Below, piece by piece: positions 6,616-14,809 of a DNA stretch of 56,782 nucleotides. The stretch comes from RFPI01 sp964470195. Lineage in GTDB: Bacteria > Pseudomonadota > Gammaproteobacteria > Burkholderiales > Methylophilaceae. Position numbers and translations under genes: made by a program. A model generated the notes under the pieces. The model was not told the origin of the DNA. It worked only from the letters and a program-made list of their open reading frames with translations, and ran no database searches. Every line of letters starts with the position of its first letter. Position 1 is the first letter of the stretch. The stretch lies in the NCBI GenBank assembly GCA_964470195.1, contig CAYYBG010000010.1:1-56782 (forward strand), read 5' to 3'.

Positions 6616-8763
6616 ATGTTACAAGCCGTCAAAACTAATGACACGCAAGCCACTGAGCAAGAAGTCCCTATTCAGCCAGTTTCTGTTGATATTTGGGATA
6701 AAAAGTATCGTCTAAAAAGTAAGCAAGGTGAGTTTGTGGATCAAACCATGGACGATACCTATTCTCGCGTTGCGAAAGCATTAGCAGAGGTTGAAACCCC
6801 AGAAAAACGAGATTATTGGCATGAAAAATTTCTTTATGCCTTACGTCGTGGTGCCATCCCAGCTGGCCGCATTACCTCTAACGCAGGTGCTTTGGAACAT
6901 AAACCAGCCACCAGCACTATCAACTGTACCGTGTCTGGTGTGGTAGAGGACAGTATGGACGGCATTTTGGATAAAGTGCATGAAGCCGGACTGACATTAA
7001 AAGCAGGCTGTGGCATTGGTTATGAATTTTCTACTTTACGTCCCAAAGGCGCATTTGTGGCTGGGGCAGGCGCTTATACCAGTGGCCCACTTTCTTTTAT
7101 GGATATTTACGACAAAATGTGTTTCACCGTTTCTTCTGCCGGTGGTCGTCGTGGTGCGCAGATGGCGACATTTGATATTTCTCACCCCGACGTGACAGAC
7201 TTTATCAAAGCAAAGCGCGAGGCTGGTCGTTTACGCCAATTCAACCTATCTTGCTTGATCACTAAAGATTTCATGGAAGCGGTGAAGGCTGATGCAGAGT
7301 GGAAGCTGGCTTTCCCAGTCACTCAAAAAGAAGTCACTTTGGATGCCATCAATCTCGATGATGATAGCCAAGTTGTTTGGCGCGAATGGCCAGTGAAAGG
7401 CAAATATGCCACGCGAGAAAGTGATGGCAAAGTGGCATGTCGTGTTTACAAAACTATCAAAGCGCGTCGTTTGTGGGATGTGATTATGAGCTCCACTTAT
7501 GATTTTGCTGAACCTGGATTTATTCTGATTGATCGTGTAAATGAGATGAACAATAACTGGTTCTGCGAAAATATCCGCGCCACTAATCCTTGCGGTGAGC
7601 AGCCTCTGCCACCCTATGGCGCTTGTTTGCTAGGCTCGATTAACTTGACCAAATTTGTGCGCCATCCATTCACAGATCAAGCAACTTTTGATTGGGATGA
7701 ATATCAAGAGGTGGTTGCCATCTTTACTCGCATGTTAGATAACGTGGTAGAAATTAATGGCTTGCCGTTGTCACAACAGCGCGATGAAATCGCGCGCAAG
7801 CGTCGTCATGGTATGGGTTACCTAGGCTTAGGTTCTACGCTAACCATGTTGAAAATGAAATATGGTGATGAAGACTCGATCGCTTTCACTGAACAAGTGA
7901 CCAAAGTGATGGCAGAAACAGGTTGGGATGTGGGTGTGGAATTGGCCAAAGAAAAAGGTCCAGCACCGATTATGGATGAACAGTTTGAAGTAACTGCGGA
8001 CATGTTGGCAAAACGTCCAGAGATGCTGGATGATGGTTTTAAGCTGGGTGACAAGGTAAAGGGTAAAGTTCTATTAGGTCAGTATAGTCGTTATATGCAA
8101 CAGTTCCCCGAGGCTTTGCGTAAAGAAATCGTGAAGCATGGTGTACGATTTACCCACCATAGCTCAATTGCACCAACCGGTACTATTTCATTGTCCCTAG
8201 CCAATAATGCCAGTAACGGTATTGAGCCATCATTTGCCCATCACTACTCACGTAATGTGATACGTGAGGGCAAAAAATCCAAAGAAAAAGTGGACGTATT
8301 CTCTTACGAGCTGTTGGCATATCGTGAGTTGGTCAACAATAAAGCGATGCCTTTTAGTGATAAAGAGGATGAAAAATTGCCTGATTACTTTGTAGATTCT
8401 TCTACAATTCAAGCCAAGGCACACGTGGATATTCAAGCCGCGGCACAAAAATGGATTGATAGTTCGATTTCCAAGACCATTAACGTGCCAACAGAATATG
8501 CTTTTGAAGATTTCAAAGACATTTATCTATACGCTTATGAAAAAGGCCTCAAAGGCTGTACCACTTTCCGCTTCAACCCAGAAGCATTCCAAGGCGTATT
8601 GGTGACCGAGAAAGACTTGGAAAACACTACTTACAAATTCACCTTGGAAGATGGCAGCATGATTGAAGTGAAGGGTAATGAAGAAATTGAGTATGACGGT
8701 GAAATTCATACCGCCGCCAATTTATATGATGCCCTTAAAGAAGGTTACTACGGAAAATTCTAA
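6616..8763 (+). CDS. nrdJ: Adenosylcobalamin-dependent ribonucleotide reductase, catalytic subunit NrdJ
   Basis: The class II ribonucleotide reductase makes deoxyribonucleotides with a B12-generated thiyl radical, with or without oxygen. The 715-residue chain has the finger-loop signature NPCGEQPLPPYGACLLGSIN with the radical Cys near residue 326, the redox Cys near residue 104 (STINCTVSGVV), SAGGRRGAQMA, and the phosphate-binding region APTGTISLSLANNASNGIEP. The chain ends soon after residue 700, without the C-terminal cysteine tail, which is encoded by the next gene, so this is the split NrdJa/NrdJb form known from Pseudomonas. ATG 6616 follows AGGAAGG. NrdR boxes lie upstream. Confidence 0.95.
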   Translation: MLQAVKTNDTQATEQEVPIQPVSVDIWDKKYRLKSKQGEFVDQTMDDTYSRVAKALAEVETPEKRDYWHEKFLYALRRGAIPAGRITSNAGALEHKPATSTINCTVSGVVEDSMDGILDKVHEAGLTLKAGCGIGYEFSTLRPKGAFVAGAGAYTSGPLSFMDIYDKMCFTVSSAGGRRGAQMATFDISHPDVTDFIKAKREAGRLRQFNLSCLITKDFMEAVKADAEWKLAFPVTQKEVTLDAINLDDDSQVVWREWPVKGKYATRESDGKVACRVYKTIKARRLWDVIMSSTYDFAEPGFILIDRVNEMNNNWFCENIRATNPCGEQPLPPYGACLLGSINLTKFVRHPFTDQATFDWDEYQEVVAIFTRMLDNVVEINGLPLSQQRDEIARKRRHGMGYLGLGSTLTMLKMKYGDEDSIAFTEQVTKVMAETGWDVGVELAKEKGPAPIMDEQFEVTADMLAKRPEMLDDGFKLGDKVKGKVLLGQYSRYMQQFPEALRKEIVKHGVRFTHHSSIAPTGTISLSLANNASNGIEPSFAHHYSRNVIREGKKSKEKVDVFSYELLAYRELVNNKAMPFSDKEDEKLPDYFVDSSTIQAKAHVDIQAAAQKWIDSSISKTINVPTEYAFEDFKDIYLYAYEKGLKGCTTFRFNPEAFQGVLVTEKDLENTTYKFTLEDGSMIEVKGNEEIEYDGEIHTAANLYDALKEGYYGKF

Positions 8764-8804
8764 GCGCACACAGCGATTAGAGATAGCAAAGAGAGATAAA
8801 AATT

Positions 8805-9503
8805 ATGGCCATTAAAATCGAGAAAAAAATCACCGCTTACGGCTTAGTCAGTGAAGAAGAAAAAGCCAAAGAGGCTGCAGCATCTGCTCAGGTGTCAACC
8901 AGCAATGTGGTGCAAATGGGCGAACCACTCAATCGCCCAGAAAAATTAGTCGGTAATACATACAAGATTAAAACGCCAGTGACAGAGCATGCGTTATATA
9001 TCACGATTAATGACATCATCATGAACGAAGGCACTGCGCAGGAACATCGTCGTCCGTTTGAGATTTTCATTAACTCCAAAAATATGGATCACTTTCAGTG
9101 GATAGTCGCGCTCACCCGTGTCATGTCTGCAGTGTTCCGTAAAGGTGGCGATGTCACTTTCTTGGTAGAAGAATTGCATAGTGTGTTTGATCCCAGTGGT
9201 GGCTATTTCAAAAAAGGTGGCAAATATATCCCTAGCTTGGTGGCAGAAATCGGTGAAGTGCTTGAACAACACTTACAAGAAATCGGCATGCTGAAAAAGG
9301 CTGGCTTGGATGAACATCAGCAAAAACTAGTCGAAGAAAAGCGTAAAGAATATCTGGAAAAACACGCTAAATCTGGCGATGAAAGTAATGCTGAAGGTTT
9401 TCCAGCAGGTGCGCAACTGTGCGGAAAATGTAACACCAAAGCCGCGATTGTGATGGATGGATGCTTGACCTGTTTGAATTGTGGTGAGAGTAAGTGTGGT
9501 TAA
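8805..9503 (+). CDS. nrdJb: NrdJb, small C-terminal partner of split class II RNR (TSCPD domain)
   Basis: The 232-residue product corresponds to the C-terminal part of long NrdJ proteins. A TSCPD-type domain occupies about residues 45-165 (LYITINDIIM, FEIFINSKN, RVMSAVFRKGGDVTFLVEEL). The tail carries CGKC, CLTC, LNC and KCG, which fits a cysteine relay or zinc ribbon that re-reduces the active-site cysteines of NrdJ. It lies 41 bp downstream of nrdJ on the same strand, ahead of a strong terminator, so the two form an operon. In Pseudomonas aeruginosa the equivalent gene is needed for class II activity (from memory). Confidence 0.85.
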   Translation: MAIKIEKKITAYGLVSEEEKAKEAAASAQVSTSNVVQMGEPLNRPEKLVGNTYKIKTPVTEHALYITINDIIMNEGTAQEHRRPFEIFINSKNMDHFQWIVALTRVMSAVFRKGGDVTFLVEELHSVFDPSGGYFKKGGKYIPSLVAEIGEVLEQHLQEIGMLKKAGLDEHQQKLVEEKRKEYLEKHAKSGDESNAEGFPAGAQLCGKCNTKAAIVMDGCLTCLNCGESKCG

Positions 9504-9632
9504 ATTCCACTTCCTTGGATGAGGTCTGAGCTACAATTGAAAAGTTAGTGCTGTGAATCAGGCAGTCGTTCTAACTACTTAGAATGATGAGCCGTCATTG
9601 ACCTAGTGTGACTCTGCCGATATAGATTAGGC

Positions 9633-9702
9633 GCACTAACCACGATTGCCAGCAAACTAGTTAATAAACAGATAAGGGTGCGCTCCTTATCTGTTTTTTT
9701 TG
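9633..9702 (+). ncRNA. Candidate ~70-nt small RNA sharing the nrdJ operon terminator
   Basis: A promoter-like pair, TTGACC (9598-9603) and TATAGA (9621-9626), has an exact 17-nt spacer inside the gap after nrdJb. Transcription would start near 9633 and end at the terminator at 9667-9702. The product would have a ~34-nt single-stranded 5' part and a terminator with eight U, the general shape of Hfq-bound RNAs. There is no open reading frame. It rests on sequence signals only. Confidence 0.3.
9667..9702 (+). terminator. Rho-independent terminator of nrdJ-nrdJb
   Basis: AACAGATAAGG (9667-9677) and CCTTATCTGTT (9685-9695) form a perfect 11-bp stem with a GTGCGCT loop, running into a tract of eight T. 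Confidence 0.93.
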
Positions 9703-9705
9703 CGC

Positions 9706-10467
9706 TCAAAATGCGTAATTTAAGCCAAATTGAAGCGTTGTATACTTTAAATCTACTTTGCCATTAATGGCTTCGGCCAATCCTGGGTTTGGGGTGCCAC
9801 CAGGCGCCAATGTTTCGATTCCACGCAGTCTTTTACTTTGACCGAGGTCGGTGTATAAGGCTTCGGCACGCAAACTTAGGCTTGCATTGAGTTTGTACTC
9901 TGTACCCGCGCCTATCGACCAGCCGTACTCTGTATCATCGCTTGATTGATGAGTCTCGTAGTTGGCACGAAGGCCTGGCGTGTAGTCAAAATTTGTTTTT
10001 ACTTTTGCCGCCGAAACCCCGGCTAATGCATAGATAGATTGTTGAGGTGAAATAAGTGTGCCAAGCTTTGCTAATAAGTTTGCGCTATAGTGTATGCGGG
10101 CATGAGTGACAATGTTGTTAAAAGATCCATTCAGTGAACCACCTGCTGTAGTGGCTTCGCTACCGCTTTGATCACTAGTTGAAAAACGAGCCTCAATACC
10201 ACTTAGCAAGTTTTGCGCTAGAAAATGATATCCGAGATGAACCCCTATTCCACTTCCTTTTAAATCTGGCGAGTCTGTTGTCCAACGTTGGGAAGTGGAT
10301 TGCCCAGAGGAAATCACTTCATAACCACTTAAACGGTCTTGGTTTACTCCCCATGATTGGTTGAAATGCACTCCGCCATAAAGACCTTGCCATTGATATT
10401 CTTGTGCTTTAGTTGTGTTTTGGGTCAGCAACAATATGCCGAGAATAATGCTTAGATTCGTTTTCAT
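9706..10467 (-). CDS. Outer membrane beta-barrel protein (Omp25/OmpA-like barrel fold)
   Basis: The 253-residue protein has a signal peptide (MKTNLSIILGILLLTQNTTKAQ), an opening strand WQGLYGGVHFNQSWG, and alternating strands ending with LQFGLNYAF. The terminal Phe is the BAM-recognition residue. Segments such as GYHFLAQNLLSGIEAR and YGWSIGAGTEYKLNASLSLRAEAL match the 8-stranded outer-membrane beta-barrel family (PF13505 type). Its role is not predictable. A good -10 TATAAT lies on the minus strand at 10509-10504, about 40 bp upstream. It follows pqqA, but the terminator at 10593-10617 separates the transcripts. Confidence 0.8.
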   Translation of the reverse strand: MKTNLSIILGILLLTQNTTKAQEYQWQGLYGGVHFNQSWGVNQDRLSGYEVISSGQSTSQRWTTDSPDLKGSGIGVHLGYHFLAQNLLSGIEARFSTSDQSGSEATTAGGSLNGSFNNIVTHARIHYSANLLAKLGTLISPQQSIYALAGVSAAKVKTNFDYTPGLRANYETHQSSDDTEYGWSIGAGTEYKLNASLSLRAEALYTDLGQSKRLRGIETLAPGGTPNPGLAEAINGKVDLKYTTLQFGLNYAF

Positions 10468-10592
10468 GATGATTTTTTTCCGATTTGGGGTTATTGTTAG
10501 AAGATTATATACATCATTTTATTGCTCAAAAAGTGATTTATGAGTTTTTTCTTGCAATGCCATCAAATTGAAAACAGAAAATGTTGGCCAAT

Positions 10593-10617
10593 AAAAAAGG
10601 GAGCCTAAGCTCCCTTT
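10593..10617 (-). terminator. Rho-independent terminator of pqqA
   Basis: On the minus strand AAAGGGAGC (10617-10609) and GCTCCCTTT (10104 nt-numbered arm 10104 replaced by 10604-10596) form a perfect 9-bp stem with a 4-nt loop and a following T tract. It begins 18 bp after the pqqA stop codon. Confidence 0.9.
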
Positions 10618-10634
10618 ATGTGTACTAGAACAAA

Positions 10635-10706
10635 TTACTTGTTCATTACGTACATTGTTACTTCGAAACCGAAACGCATTTCAGTAGCAGCTGGTTTTGT
10701 CCACAT
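10635..10706 (-). CDS. pqqA: PqqA, pyrroloquinoline quinone precursor peptide (23 aa)
   Basis: This short gene encodes a 23-residue peptide starting MWTKPAATEMRFGF and ending EVTMYVMNK. It contains the Glu15-x-x-x-Tyr19 pair (EVTMY) that PqqE and later enzymes cross-link into PQQ, the cofactor of methanol and glucose dehydrogenases. Start, length and both reactive residues match known PqqA peptides. The ATG follows AAGGAG with good spacing, and a strong terminator lies just downstream. No pqqB, C, D or E is in the window, so this is a stand-alone pqqA. Detached or extra pqqA copies are known in methylotrophs. The gene is easily missed because of its size. Confidence 0.95.
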   Translation of the reverse strand: MWTKPAATEMRFGFEVTMYVMNK

Positions 10707-10748
10707 GGTAAATCTCCTTAAAGTTATTTGTCATTGATGACGGTTCCC

Positions 10749-10814
10749 ATTGTAGAGATGGTTTTGCCAACAATCATGAAAAATCTCATGAAAGCTGACT
10801 AATGATTTTCATGA
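10749..10814 (-). promoter_or_regulatory. pqqA promoter region with three TCATGA repeats
   Basis: On the minus strand TACAAT (10754-10749) can serve as the pqqA -10 element. The position 17 bp upstream holds only a weak -35 (ATGATT). The hexamer palindrome TCATGA occurs at 10774-10779, 10786-10791 and 10809-10814, mostly within a TTTCATGA context; the first overlaps the -35. A weak -35 covered by repeats suggests an activator site. No regulator is identified. Confidence 0.35.
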
Positions 10815-10815
10815 A

Positions 10816-11826
10816 TCATTGCACTTCTTCTAAGGTCTCTAGCTCATCACTGTTGAGCGCGGATAACCAATTTTTATAGCTTTCATAGGCGGGTTGATTG
10901 CCCTCTTTTTTGGCAATTTTTGCCAGCGCTAACACGCTGCCGCAGTGCATTTTATTTAACTTTAGTGAATTTTCTAGTGCTATTTTTGCTGCTGTTGTAT
11001 TGCCTAAATTAGTCTCAGCAATTCCCAAATAATGATAGGCCTCAGCATTGTCGTTTTCTATTCTTAGCCATTTTTCTGCTACATCCTTCAATTCTTTCCA
11101 CTTTTCATGATGTAGCGGTAACACAACTTGCATCCAAAAAGGTTTTTGCTCATCAGGCGCATCCCAAAATGGAGGTTGAAATTCTTTCATCGAGGTATCA
11201 GGTAGCTGCATTGCTGCTTTTATCCATTTAGCAGGAACATGATAGAAATAAGCATGACGACCTGGGCTCTTGAAAGTACTCATGCCTATTAATTGACCTT
11301 GTTCATTAAATAAGGGACTGCCGCTGGCACCTAATTGGAATGATGCGTTGGTGCGAATAATTTGAGCATTATCCATGCTATACAAGGCTTTCACTTTGCC
11401 ATAGGTAGTAATAGGCTTGGGAGGGCCACCTGGAAAGCCTATCGAGAACGTATCTTGCTCATACACTGGTTCTTGGCTGGCAAATTGTGCAGGTTTCAAA
11501 GGCAAAAATTGAAAACTTAAAATACAAATATCATGAGTCCAATCCGCTTTTATGCCGACCGGTTGATAAGTGTCCCCTAATGCCGCGATATTCATGCCTA
11601 CCGAGTTGTGTAGTGTATGGCAATTAGTTGCTACCATATTTTCTGCCACAACTACACCGGTGCCGGTGCTTTGGCCACCTTGATTGTCAACGCTATGTAC
11701 TTTGGTAATCGTCCCTTTGAGACGATAGACCATCTCTGTGGATGGCGCAGAAAAAGCGTTGAAAGATGTGATGATAAGTGTCAATCCAAATAATTGGTTC
11801 AACAGAAAAATATTTTGTCTTGGCAT
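10816..11826 (-). CDS. Secreted trypsin-like serine protease with C-terminal TPR repeats
   Basis: The 336-residue protein has a signal peptide (LFGLTLIITSFNAFSA) followed by a chymotrypsin-fold domain. The triad is His70 (ATNCHTL), Asp99 (THDICIL) and Ser168 in GASGSP. About residues 240-320 contain two tetratricopeptide-like repeats (AEKWLRIENDNAEAYHYLG and AKIALENSLKLNKMHCGSVL). It lacks the PDZ domain of DegP-type proteases. A periplasmic role is likely; the substrate is unknown. pqqA lies about 110 bp downstream on the same strand, so some read-through is possible. Secretion makes a direct role in PqqA processing unlikely. Confidence 0.85.
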   Translation of the reverse strand: MPRQNIFLLNQLFGLTLIITSFNAFSAPSTEMVYRLKGTITKVHSVDNQGGQSTGTGVVVAENMVATNCHTLHNSVGMNIAALGDTYQPVGIKADWTHDICILSFQFLPLKPAQFASQEPVYEQDTFSIGFPGGPPKPITTYGKVKALYSMDNAQIIRTNASFQLGASGSPLFNEQGQLIGMSTFKSPGRHAYFYHVPAKWIKAAMQLPDTSMKEFQPPFWDAPDEQKPFWMQVVLPLHHEKWKELKDVAEKWLRIENDNAEAYHYLGIAETNLGNTTAAKIALENSLKLNKMHCGSVLALAKIAKKEGNQPAYESYKNWLSALNSDELETLEEVQ

Positions 11827-11891
11827 GATTGATTCTCTTACAAGATTGTCTGATGATGGATGGAAATTCTTGAAAAAAGTTTACTAAAATT

Positions 11892-13208
11892 TTGCAGATC
11901 ACACATTTTTTTAAAAAAATCCGTGCTTCTTGGCGCTATGGCTTAATTTTTAGCCTATTAGTCGTTTGGGGGCCACTCTATCGTGCATTGTTAGATAAAT
12001 GTTGGGTGTTGTCTGGTGACATTAGCTCTGTTGCCCATTGGGCACAGTGGCAGACTTCGGCCGATTTAATTGCGGTTCCTGTTGGCACAGGGGTTGCAAT
12101 GGGCTTGACGGTATTTACTGCACAACGTGGTGTGCGTATGCATATTCCTTTCTTGTTGACCAGTTATCTGTTGGGTTTACTTTATACCCTGCCTTTGCTC
12201 ATCATCACTTGGGTTTATGCAAATGAAATTGTGCAGTGGTTGGGATTACAAGCACAGCCCATCGCATGGTTTCGTTTGGCGATATTGAACGGTTGGCTAG
12301 CAACAGCGGTTGGCCAAATTTGTAGTTTTTATTTAGGCAGGCGTCAGCACGCACGTGTAATGTTGGCACTGGTAGTGACTGGAAGTCCGGTGGTTTTGGC
12401 AGTCGCAATCGGAATTCGCTTAGGATGGGACAATTTGCCATTGCTAGCCCTGTTGACTATGTTGTTAATGAGTCTATTAGCCCATGTTTATCTGTGGTTA
12501 AAGTTTTGGCATTGGCAACAACATACCAAAGATGCGCGTAGTTTTTTTAATATTGCGTTAGCCAAACTGACCCCCTACATTGCTGCTGGATTCTCTGTTG
12601 GCTTACTTACTCCGCTCAGCGTTTTAGTGGTTCGTAGCGTTATTGCACATGACTTAAATTGGCATGCAGCTGGTGTCAGTACTGCACTTTGGCGCACTTC
12701 GGATTGGGTATTAAGCACCTCACAGGGCGTCATGTACTACCACTTTCTGCCCATACTCAGTCAACAAATCAAGCGTGGACATGGGATTGCTGCCATGTTA
12801 CGTATCAATGCCAAAGTATTTTTACCTTCCATTTTGGTTCTTTTCCTCTTATTTATTGCTCGCGATTCGGTGTTACCTTTGCTATACGATCAACGTTTGA
12901 AGGTGGACTGGCAAGTGGCGGCCTTGTTTTGGAGCGGTGATGCTTTGCGAGTATTGGCCTGTATTTATCTGATGGGTCTTTATAGCATGCATGCCACCCG
13001 AGCAATTACTGTTTGGGATATTTTTAGTCAGCCTCTATTGGCGCTAATACTGATGCTAGGTGCATCACAAAGCATGATGAATATCGGCTATGCGCACTTT
13101 TTCACTTATTTTGTTTACACCTTACTATGCATAAGTTCTTATTTTTATCTTGCTGAACGGGTGCGCAATAAAACACGATCAGTCAAACCAACACGCAATC
13201 AATTTTAA
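11892..13208 (+). CDS. Multi-pass membrane protein, Wzx/MOP-superfamily flippase-like
   Basis: The 438-residue protein has about 10-12 hydrophobic segments. Its second half (VLVVRSVIAHDLNWHAAGV, then ALWRTSDWVLSTSQGVMYYH and LPILSQ) resembles WzxE-type lipid-linked oligosaccharide flippases, and PVGTGVAMGLTVFTAQ resembles the first MATE-type helix pair. It would then flip polysaccharide intermediates across the inner membrane, but no glycosyltransferases lie next to it. TTG 11892 is the only start that keeps the N-terminal basic segment; the next in-frame ATG is inside the first membrane region. No clear ribosome binding site is visible. MATE transporter is the alternative. Confidence 0.55.
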   Translation: MQITHFFKKIRASWRYGLIFSLLVVWGPLYRALLDKCWVLSGDISSVAHWAQWQTSADLIAVPVGTGVAMGLTVFTAQRGVRMHIPFLLTSYLLGLLYTLPLLIITWVYANEIVQWLGLQAQPIAWFRLAILNGWLATAVGQICSFYLGRRQHARVMLALVVTGSPVVLAVAIGIRLGWDNLPLLALLTMLLMSLLAHVYLWLKFWHWQQHTKDARSFFNIALAKLTPYIAAGFSVGLLTPLSVLVVRSVIAHDLNWHAAGVSTALWRTSDWVLSTSQGVMYYHFLPILSQQIKRGHGIAAMLRINAKVFLPSILVLFLLFIARDSVLPLLYDQRLKVDWQVAALFWSGDALRVLACIYLMGLYSMHATRAITVWDIFSQPLLALILMLGASQSMMNIGYAHFFTYFVYTLLCISSYFYLAERVRNKTRSVKPTRNQF

Positions 13209-13332
13209 AGTGCACTTTTAATTAACGCTATATTGAGATTTTGTCGTTTAAATCACATAGAAATTTAATGTAATTAGCGCTATGATTTTTCAACCATGTC
13301 ACCAATGGCGTTTATGCGATAAGGAGGCGGAA

Positions 13333-13548
13333 ATGGATAACAAATATGCTTTAGGAAGTACTAGGGTTGCGACTGAGCATCATGAAACTAGCCAAAAAGC
13401 AACGCAACCGGCGCGTGCATGTAAATTCTGTGATAGTGCTGAATTGGTTTTTTGCCCGACTATGCAAGATTACAAATGTTCACATTGTGACGAGTGGCAA
13501 TTAGATGCTGAAAAAGGTTATGCGCTTGGACGAAGTAGCGATTACTGA
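13333..13548 (+). CDS. Small zinc-ribbon protein (71 aa), unknown function
   Basis: ATG 13333 follows an excellent AAGGAGG (13321-13327), so it is preferred over the upstream in-frame ATG 13282. The 71-residue product has a variable N-terminus and then CKFC ... YKCSHC, four cysteines arranged as a zinc ribbon, ending LGRSSDY. I do not recognise the family. A 13-bp direct repeat with one mismatch (TAATTAACGCTAT at 13219-13231, TAATTAGCGCTAT at 13271-13283) precedes it. It stands alone, convergent with the MFS gene. Confidence 0.7.
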   Translation: MDNKYALGSTRVATEHHETSQKATQPARACKFCDSAELVFCPTMQDYKCSHCDEWQLDAEKGYALGRSSDY

Positions 13549-13565
13549 ACTATTCAATGTTTCAG

Positions 13566-14804
13566 TCAATGATGCTGTTCTTGTTCTAAATGATGCAAAT
13601 TCAAAGCGCGTAATTTAGGCGCTTTAAGTGCCGTCCAAGCAACCACCAATAGAGTCATTACCCCGCCAAATACCACCGAAGGCACCAAGCCCATCAAACG
13701 CGCTGCAACCCCTGATTCGAATGCCCCTAACTCATTCGATGAGCCGATAAACAATCCGTTAATCGAGGCTACTCTGCCGCGCATTCTATCTGGCGTGGCA
13801 AGCTGGATAATCGTGCTGCGTAGCACCACTGAAATACCATCTAGCATACCTGATATCATCAGTATGGTTGCCGCAAACCAAAAATCTCTGCTTAGGGCAA
13901 ATGCAATCATAGATAGACCAAAGCCAGACACCGCCCATAACAATTTTTGCCCCGCATGTTCTCGTATTGGGCTATGCGCCAGGTATAAGCTAGTGATGAT
14001 TGCACCTACAGCGGGTGCTGCACGCAGAATACCTAAGCCCTCGGGACCTTTCAGGTAAATATCATGAATAAAGGCGGGCAGCATAGCGACGGCGCCACCA
14101 AATAAAACGGCGAACATATCCAGAGCAAGGGCACTTAGCACAATCTGATGATGAAATACAAAACGTAATCCTTCCGCAATACCTTTCAAGATTTTTGTTT
14201 CATGATGGGATTTAGGGGTTTCTATCGATAAGGTGAGCAATGTGATTGCTGCTGCCAGACCAAATGCACCAGCGACTCGATAGGCAAAAGCGATTCCTAA
14301 CCATCCCAGCAATATCCCACCCACAGCGGGACCTAGTACTAAGCCAATTTGAAACGCTGAACTTCCTAGGCTACTGGCCTCAGCAAACTGATGTCTTGGT
14401 AAGACTGCAGCGAACATAGCGCTATAGGAGGGTGCGATAAAAGCGCGACCGAATCCAACCAAGACCACGCAGGAATATATCCATAAAGGTGCTTGAGAAT
14501 AATCGGTTTGTTGTGCCACATGAGCCAAAATCAAAGAAGTCAGCAACATGATCAGCCCGGATAGCAAGGCAAAATTGCGTTTTGAGTAATGGTCAACGGC
14601 ATAACCAGCAAATAGAGCGCTAGCAAAATACGGAATAATCTCCGCCAAGCCGATTAAGCCTAATGAAAGTGTGTCATGGGTGATTTGATACAAATGCCAG
14701 CCGACAACGACCATCAAAATCTGGTAGGACATCACCAACATACAGCGATAGCCCAATAGTTTGGCGAAGCGCGTGTTGCGCAATGGATGGCGATGAGTGG
14801 ACAT
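13566..14804 (-). CDS. MFS transporter (EntS-like MFS_3 exporter family)
   Basis: The 412-residue protein has twelve predicted membrane helices. It shows features of the EntS-like drug/siderophore exporter subfamily: the start RNTRFAKLLGYRCMLVM, FAGYAVDHYSKRNFALLSG (MFS motif A region), ASSLGSSAFQIGLVLGPAVG, and RMRGRVASINGLFIGSSNELG. It is the last gene of the hemA-prfA-dioxygenase cluster, starting 5 bp after the 2OG dioxygenase stop codon. That proximity suggests it exports the dioxygenase product, by analogy with amino-acid dioxygenase/exporter pairs in other bacteria. Substrate assignment is inference. Confidence 0.82.
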   Translation of the reverse strand: MSTHRHPLRNTRFAKLLGYRCMLVMSYQILMVVVGWHLYQITHDTLSLGLIGLAEIIPYFASALFAGYAVDHYSKRNFALLSGLIMLLTSLILAHVAQQTDYSQAPLWIYSCVVLVGFGRAFIAPSYSAMFAAVLPRHQFAEASSLGSSAFQIGLVLGPAVGGILLGWLGIAFAYRVAGAFGLAAAITLLTLSIETPKSHHETKILKGIAEGLRFVFHHQIVLSALALDMFAVLFGGAVAMLPAFIHDIYLKGPEGLGILRAAPAVGAIITSLYLAHSPIREHAGQKLLWAVSGFGLSMIAFALSRDFWFAATILMISGMLDGISVVLRSTIIQLATPDRMRGRVASINGLFIGSSNELGAFESGVAARLMGLVPSVVFGGVMTLLVVAWTALKAPKLRALNLHHLEQEQHH

Positions 14805-14809
14805 AGTAA

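Noticed and set aside
6567..6638. 23-codon frame overlapping the nrdJ start
   Set aside because: It has no ribosome binding site at a usable distance (GGAGG lies about 27 nt upstream) and no recognisable product.
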